Source of the DNA: Burkholderiales bacterium
Lineage (GTDB): Bacteria > Pseudomonadota > Gammaproteobacteria > Burkholderiales > Burkholderiaceae_F
Assembly: GCA_024641225.1 (NCBI GenBank)
Contig: JAHEDN010000041.1
Coordinates: forward strand, 1 to 11,545
Length of the DNA stretch: 11,545 bases
Direction of reading: 5' to 3'
Shown: in pieces, positions 8,500 through 11,545 of the stretch
Position numbering within the stretch: position 1 is the stretch's first letter
How the letters are laid out: every line of letters begins with the position of its first letter
The notes under the pieces: model-generated
Seen by the model: the letters and a program-made list of their open reading frames with translations, nothing else
Databases searched by the model: none
Told to the model about the DNA's origin: nothing
Position numbers and translations under genes: made by a program

Positions 8500-8937
8500 A
8501 TGCTGAACAGCGGGCTGACGCAGAGAATCCTGTGGGTGTTGTGGCCCTCGTTCCTGGTCGCGGCGGTGGCCGAGTTGCTGGTGTTCGCGGTGATCGACCC
8601 GGCCGACGTGCACGTGTTCGGCGTGCCGGTCGACGCCGGCCGCATGCCCGTCTACACGATCGGCTTCTTTTTCTTCTGGGCACTCGGCGCGACTGCGGCC
8701 GCACTGACGGTTTTCCTGCAGCGTTCGCCGGTCGAGGTCAACCGCTGCCCGCTGAATGTCGAAGATCGGCCTCAGGGATGCCCGAAGGGCCATGAGGGGA
8801 ACGAAGCGCCGGGGGAGCGGAAAGGGACAACAGGGCGGGGCGCTGAGGCGCCCGGTGATGTGTCCGTGGCGCGGAGCTCGACGAGCCGGCGGCTTGCCTT
8901 CAGCGGGATTCGGGCTGCGGCCCCTGGCCGGCCATGA
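8500..8937 (+). CDS. Small two-helix membrane protein of unknown function with a paired-Cys motif
   Basis: I do not recognise a named function. The frame encodes 145 residues with two clear transmembrane helices (about 10-31 and 50-73; the second contains GFFFFWALGATAAALTVFL). A short cytoplasmic-type segment RSPVEVNRCPLNVEDRPQGCP (75-95) follows, with cysteines 83 and 94 ten residues apart. ATG 8500 has a good ribosome site (GGGGAG 8488-8493), and it lies 22 bases after ccoH, suggesting a role linked to the oxidase. From about residue 97 the sequence becomes Gly/Arg/Glu-rich with codons unlike the neighbours (AAA, ACA ACA, CCT, CCA, many GGG), and it runs 38 bases into the convergent fnr gene. 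That tail looks like read-through into noncoding DNA. Existence of the N-terminal part as a gene is well supported; its true 3' end is uncertain. Confidence 0.75.
   Translation: MLNSGLTQRILWVLWPSFLVAAVAELLVFAVIDPADVHVFGVPVDAGRMPVYTIGFFFFWALGATAAALTVFLQRSPVEVNRCPLNVEDRPQGCPKGHEGNEAPGERKGTTGRGAEAPGDVSVARSSTSRRLAFSGIRAAAPGRP
8838..8853. terminator. Weak hairpin in the ccoH-side/fnr convergent junction
   Basis: GGGCGC (8838-8843) and GCGCCC (8848-8853) form a 6-bp stem around a TGAG loop between the two convergent genes. Neither side has a good T-run, though the minus-strand exit reads CTGTTGTCCCTTTCC. It may act as a poor bidirectional terminator. It also falls inside the doubtful tail of the 8500 gene, which supports that tail being noncoding. 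Confidence 0.3.
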
Positions 8938-9646
8938 TCGCGCGCAGGCCCTCAGGATCGACGATGTGCACGTGCTTCTGGTTGACCTCGATCAGCCCGT
9001 CGGTGGCGAAGCGCGACAGCGCCCGGCTGACAGTCTCCAGCTTCAGGCCGAGGAAGCTGCCGATCTCTGCGCGCGTCATCCGCAGCACGAACTCCGAGCG
9101 CGAATAGCCGCGCGCCTCGAAGCGCTGCGAGAGGTTGAGCAGGAACGCCGCCAGCCGTTCCTCGGCATGCATGCTGCCGAGCAGCAGCATCACGCCGTGC
9201 TCGCGCACGATCTCGCGGCTCATCACCTTGTGAAAATGGCTGCGCAGCGCCGGCACCGCAGAGGCGACTTCCTCGATGCGGTCGTACGGAATCACGCAGA
9301 CCTCGGTGTCTTCCAGTGCCACGGTGTCGCACGAATGCTGTTCGCCGCTGATTCCGTCCATGCCGACCAGTTCGCCGGCCATGTGAAAGCCAGTCACCTG
9401 CTCGCGGCCATCGGCCGAAACGACCGTGCTCTTCAGAAAGCCGAGGCGCACCGCATACAGCGACTCGAAGTGGTCGCCGGCACGAAAAAGCGAATCGCCG
9501 CGCTTGACGCGCTTGCGCGTGGCCACCAGTTCCTCGAGCTTGTCGACCTCACCGAGCGACAGTCCTACCGGCAAGCACAACTCGCGCAGGTTGCAGTTCG
9601 AGCAGGCTACTTTCAGATGGAGCGCGGAAAAACTCGGCGCGTTCAC
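8900..9646 (-). CDS. fnr: Oxygen-sensing transcription regulator, FNR/ANR family
   Basis: A 248-residue CRP/FNR-family regulator. The N-terminus has CSNCNLRELC, i.e. Cys15-x2-Cys18-x5-Cys24, and a fourth cysteine at 106 (EQHSCDTVA). These match the four ligands of the oxygen-labile [4Fe-4S] cluster of E. coli FNR (20, 23, 29, 122), so this is a direct O2 sensor and not a haem-type DNR. A cyclic-nucleotide-like beta barrel (about 30-125), a dimerisation helix (130-165) and a winged helix-turn-helix follow. The recognition helix contains ETVSR (204-208), the E-x-x-S-R that reads TTGAT half-sites, and such boxes precede ccoN and hemN here. The start is GTG at 9646, with GGAG 7 bases upstream on the minus strand; no in-frame ATG precedes it. 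It converges with the 8500 gene and diverges from hemN. Confidence 0.97.
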   Translation of the reverse strand: MNAPSFSALHLKVACSNCNLRELCLPVGLSLGEVDKLEELVATRKRVKRGDSLFRAGDHFESLYAVRLGFLKSTVVSADGREQVTGFHMAGELVGMDGISGEQHSCDTVALEDTEVCVIPYDRIEEVASAVPALRSHFHKVMSREIVREHGVMLLLGSMHAEERLAAFLLNLSQRFEARGYSRSEFVLRMTRAEIGSFLGLKLETVSRALSRFATDGLIEVNQKHVHIVDPEGLRAIMAGQGPQPESR

Positions 9647-9739
9647 AGGGGGGCTCCGCAGGCGTCGACAGGGCTTTTCAGCCGAGGCATATGTAACGAG
9701 ACCCGTATCTTACAAAGATTGCGTCGGGTCGGCCCGGCG

Positions 9740-9753
9740 CCGCGCATGCGCGG
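9740..9753. repeat. 14-bp perfect palindrome followed by TATTTT
   Basis: CCGCGCATGCGCGG reads the same on both strands and is followed on the plus strand by TATTTT (9754-9759). It could be an operator of a dimeric regulator about 95 bases upstream of the fnr start, or a small hairpin (5-bp stem, CATG loop) that stops plus-strand transcription before hemN. Neither is proven; GC-rich palindromes also arise by chance. Confidence 0.4.
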
Positions 9754-9819
9754 TATTTTGCAGGCCATCCGGCACCGGCAATGACCCTGCTGCGGCCATG
9801 CCCTTGGGCTGAACCGCGG

Positions 9820-9833
9820 TTGATACCCATCAA
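9820..9833 (+). promoter_or_regulatory. Consensus FNR box in the fnr-hemN intergenic region
   Basis: TTGATACCCATCAA is an exact match to TTGAT-N4-ATCAA. Its centre (9826.5) is 32 bases upstream of the centre of AATAAT (9856-9861), which is class II activator geometry for hemN. It lies 174 bases upstream of the fnr GTG on the other strand, so it could also influence fnr, but no matching -10 at the right distance is obvious on that strand. Confidence 0.95.
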
Positions 9834-9855
9834 CTCCGCACGGACCTGCCGCTCG

Positions 9856-9861
9856 AATAAT
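9856..9861 (+). promoter_or_regulatory. Predicted -10 element of the hemN promoter
   Basis: AATAAT matches TATAAT at 5 of 6 positions and sits 22 bases after the FNR box. Transcription would start near 9868, giving a leader of about 44 nucleotides before the hemN ATG. Confidence 0.75.
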
Positions 9862-9911
9862 CCGACCCGACGACGCCCACCCGGCGACAACCGACACACG
9901 CCAAAACGCCT

Positions 9912-11318
9912 ATGCTTGCCCCTGTGACGACCGTAAAAGACATCGAACTGCCGGGCGAGGCGCTGCTGCGCCGGTTCGACCACCCCGGGCCGCGTTACAC
10001 GTCGTACCCGACCGCCGACCGCTTCGTCGAGGCGTTCGATGCCGAGACGTTTGCGGCCCGCCTCGCCAAGCGCGGCGACCTGGCCTCGCCGGCGCCGCTG
10101 TCGATTTACGTGCACGTTCCGTTCTGCGACAAGGTCTGCTTCTATTGCGCCTGCAACAAGGTCGTCACGCGCCATCACGAGCGCGCCGCCGAGTATCTGG
10201 ATGCGCTGCAGACGGAGGCCGATCTCGTCGGCGGCCTGCTGACCGGTCCGCGCGAACTCGAGCAGCTGCACTTCGGCGGCGGCACGCCGACCTTCCTCAG
10301 CAACGCCGAGCTCGCGCAGGTGATGGCGATGCTGACCGAGCGCTACCCGCTCGCGAAGAATGCGGAGTGCAGCATCGAAGTGGATCCGCGCTCGACGCCG
10401 CCGGACAAGGTGCGCACGCTGGCGGAGCTCGGCTTCAATCGCATGTCGATGGGCGTGCAGGATTTCGACCCGCAGGTGCAGAAGGCGGTCAACCGCCTGC
10501 AAAGCTACGAGATGACGCGCGCGACGATCGACGCCGCGCGCGAAGCCGGCTTCGTGTCGGTCAACCTCGACCTCATCTACGGCCTGCCCCGGCAGACCCG
10601 CGCGGGCTTCTCGAAAACACTCGACCGCGTGCTCGAACTGTCGCCGGAACGCATCGCGCTATATCACTACGCGCACCTGCCCGAGCGTTTCAAGACGCAG
10701 CGGCGCATCTTGGCGGAAGAACTCCCGCCTTCGGCGGAAAAGACGCAGATCATGCTCGACGCGATCACCCGGCTCACCGAGGCCGGCTATCGCTACATCG
10801 GCATGGATCACTTCGCCAAGGACACCGACGACCTTGCCTTGGCGCAGGCGCGCGGCCGGCTGCACCGGAACTTCCAGGGCTACTCGACGCGACCCGACTG
10901 CGACCTGATCGGGCTCGGCGTTTCGTCGATCAGCAAGGTCGGCCCGACCTATTCGCAGAACGTCCGCGAACTGGACGAGTACTACGATCGCCTGCGCGCA
11001 GGGGGCCTGCCGACGGCGCGTGGCGTGATGCTCGACCGGGACGATCTGCTGCGCCGCGCCGTCATCATGGCGCTGATGTGCCACTTCGAGGTCAGCAAGG
11101 AAGGCATCGAGGCAGCGCACCTGATCCGGTTCGACGAATATTTCGGCCGCGAACTCGAAGACCTGCGCGCCTTCGAGGACGCGGGACTGGTCGAGATCAC
11201 GCACGACTGGATCAGCGTGTCCCCGAAGGGCAAGCTGCTGGTGCGCGGAATCGCCATGGTCTTCGACCGCTACCTGCGCCAGGACCAGCGGCTGCGCCGC
11301 TACTCGAAGATCGTCTGA
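9912..11318 (+). CDS. hemN: Oxygen-independent coproporphyrinogen III oxidase (radical SAM HemN)
   Basis: A 468-residue cytosolic radical SAM enzyme that decarboxylates coproporphyrinogen III to protoporphyrinogen IX without O2, so haem can be made when oxygen is scarce. The [4Fe-4S] motif is FCDKVCFYCAC (Cys72, 76, 79 with the extra conserved Cys81, as in true HemN). GGGTPTF (122-128) is the SAM-contacting glycine motif, and the N-terminal HPGPRYTSYPTA (24-35) and VNLDLIYGLP segments are characteristic. The C-terminal HemN domain ends RYLRQDQRLRRYSKIV. The full N-terminal 'trip-wire' region and the fourth Cys separate it from the HemW paralogues. Length fits E. coli HemN (about 457). ATG 9912 has no recognisable Shine-Dalgarno; GTG 9924 is an alternative, equally lacking one. 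An exact FNR box and -10 lie upstream, so it should be induced by Fnr. Confidence 0.97.
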   Translation: MLAPVTTVKDIELPGEALLRRFDHPGPRYTSYPTADRFVEAFDAETFAARLAKRGDLASPAPLSIYVHVPFCDKVCFYCACNKVVTRHHERAAEYLDALQTEADLVGGLLTGPRELEQLHFGGGTPTFLSNAELAQVMAMLTERYPLAKNAECSIEVDPRSTPPDKVRTLAELGFNRMSMGVQDFDPQVQKAVNRLQSYEMTRATIDAAREAGFVSVNLDLIYGLPRQTRAGFSKTLDRVLELSPERIALYHYAHLPERFKTQRRILAEELPPSAEKTQIMLDAITRLTEAGYRYIGMDHFAKDTDDLALAQARGRLHRNFQGYSTRPDCDLIGLGVSSISKVGPTYSQNVRELDEYYDRLRAGGLPTARGVMLDRDDLLRRAVIMALMCHFEVSKEGIEAAHLIRFDEYFGRELEDLRAFEDAGLVEITHDWISVSPKGKLLVRGIAMVFDRYLRQDQRLRRYSKIV

Positions 11319-11381
11319 GCCGCACAGCGCCGCCGTCGTCGCGCGGCGTGGCGCCTCTGGCCTCGGGCCGCCTGATCAGCC

Positions 11382-11545
11382 ATGGAACCGCAGATCACTT
11401 CGCTCGCCGCGCAGGCGTTCGCCGCATTCTCCCTCGCCCTGGTCGGCGGACTGCACTGCGCCGGAATGTGCGGCGGCATCGTCGGTGCCTTGCAGCTGAA
11501 CCGGCCGCGCGAGGTTTCGGCTTCGCGGCTGGCTGCGGGGTATCA
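11382..11545 (+). CDS. SafE/TauE-like membrane protein, N-terminal 54 residues (partial)
   Basis: The frame opens at ATG 11382 and runs off the window end. It begins MEPQITSLAAQAFAAFSLAL, a hydrophobic first helix, then GGLHCAGMCGGIVGAL (22-37). His25-Cys26-x3-Cys30-Gly-Gly is the signature of the 'sulfite exporter TauE/SafE' or UreH-like membrane family that recurs beside cco genes and is suspected of copper handling in oxidase assembly. The Cys/His motif within a membrane helix fits a metal site, but the transported substrate is not known. It follows hemN by 63 bases on the same strand with no T-tailed terminator; a 7-bp GC stem (11327-11333 with 11343-11349) lies in the gap. No strong ribosome site is visible before the ATG. 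Confidence 0.8.
   Translation, partial: MEPQITSLAAQAFAAFSLALVGGLHCAGMCGGIVGALQLNRPREVSASRLAAGY

Noticed and set aside
9690..9720. Possible fnr promoter on the minus strand (TTGTAA with TACATA)
   Set aside because: The spacer is only 14 bases and alternative pairings match poorly, so no fnr promoter can be placed with confidence.
9643..9897. 84-codon minus-strand frame upstream of fnr
   Set aside because: It covers the FNR box and hemN promoter, is not in frame with fnr, and has no recognisable similarity.

Overview
The window is a high-GC proteobacterial stretch, roughly two thirds or more G+C by eye, with strong G/C preference at third codon positions. Nearly all of it is one functional cluster for respiration at low oxygen: the cbb3-type cytochrome c oxidase, its assembly factors, the oxygen-sensing regulator Fnr and the oxygen-independent haem enzyme HemN. 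The order ccoI-ccoS-ccoNOQP-ccoG-ccoH-small membrane protein, then convergent fnr, then divergent hemN and a SafE/TauE-type membrane protein, together with the GC bias, suggests a betaproteobacterium (Rhodocyclales or Burkholderiales type). This is inference from gene order and protein character; no marker gene is present.

Layout. 2-211: C-terminal end of a glycerophosphodiester phosphodiesterase, unrelated to the rest. 338-2964: ccoI and ccoS, a translationally coupled pair for copper delivery and oxidase maturation. 2965-3198: a 234-base regulatory gap with a symmetric FNR/ANR-type box, a correctly spaced -10 element, a leader that can fold into a hairpin, and a strong ribosome binding site. 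3199-6398: ccoN, ccoO, ccoQ and ccoP, the structural operon, with short gaps and good Shine-Dalgarno sites. 6455-8477: ccoG and ccoH. 8500-8937: a small membrane protein of unknown function with a paired-cysteine motif and a probably non-native tail. 8900-9646 (minus strand): fnr. 9647-9911: a divergent regulatory gap with a perfect-consensus FNR box placed to activate hemN. 9912-11318: hemN. From 11382: start of a SafE/TauE-like membrane protein, cut by the window edge.

How it fits together. Fnr has the three N-terminal and one internal cysteines for an oxygen-labile [4Fe-4S] cluster and an E-x-x-S-R recognition helix that reads TTGAT half-sites. Two matching boxes lie in the window, before ccoN and before hemN. 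In both, the box centre is 31-32 bases upstream of the -10 centre, the geometry of a class II FNR-activated promoter. When oxygen falls, Fnr would therefore raise the high-affinity oxidase and the anaerobic haem route that supplies it. CcoI, CcoG, CcoS, CcoH and probably the SafE-like protein supply copper and assemble the complex.

The locus is well understood overall and I see no new mobile, defence or biosynthetic system. The items most worth a second look are the small Cys-motif membrane protein, the ccoN leader hairpin and the regulatory architecture around fnr and hemN.
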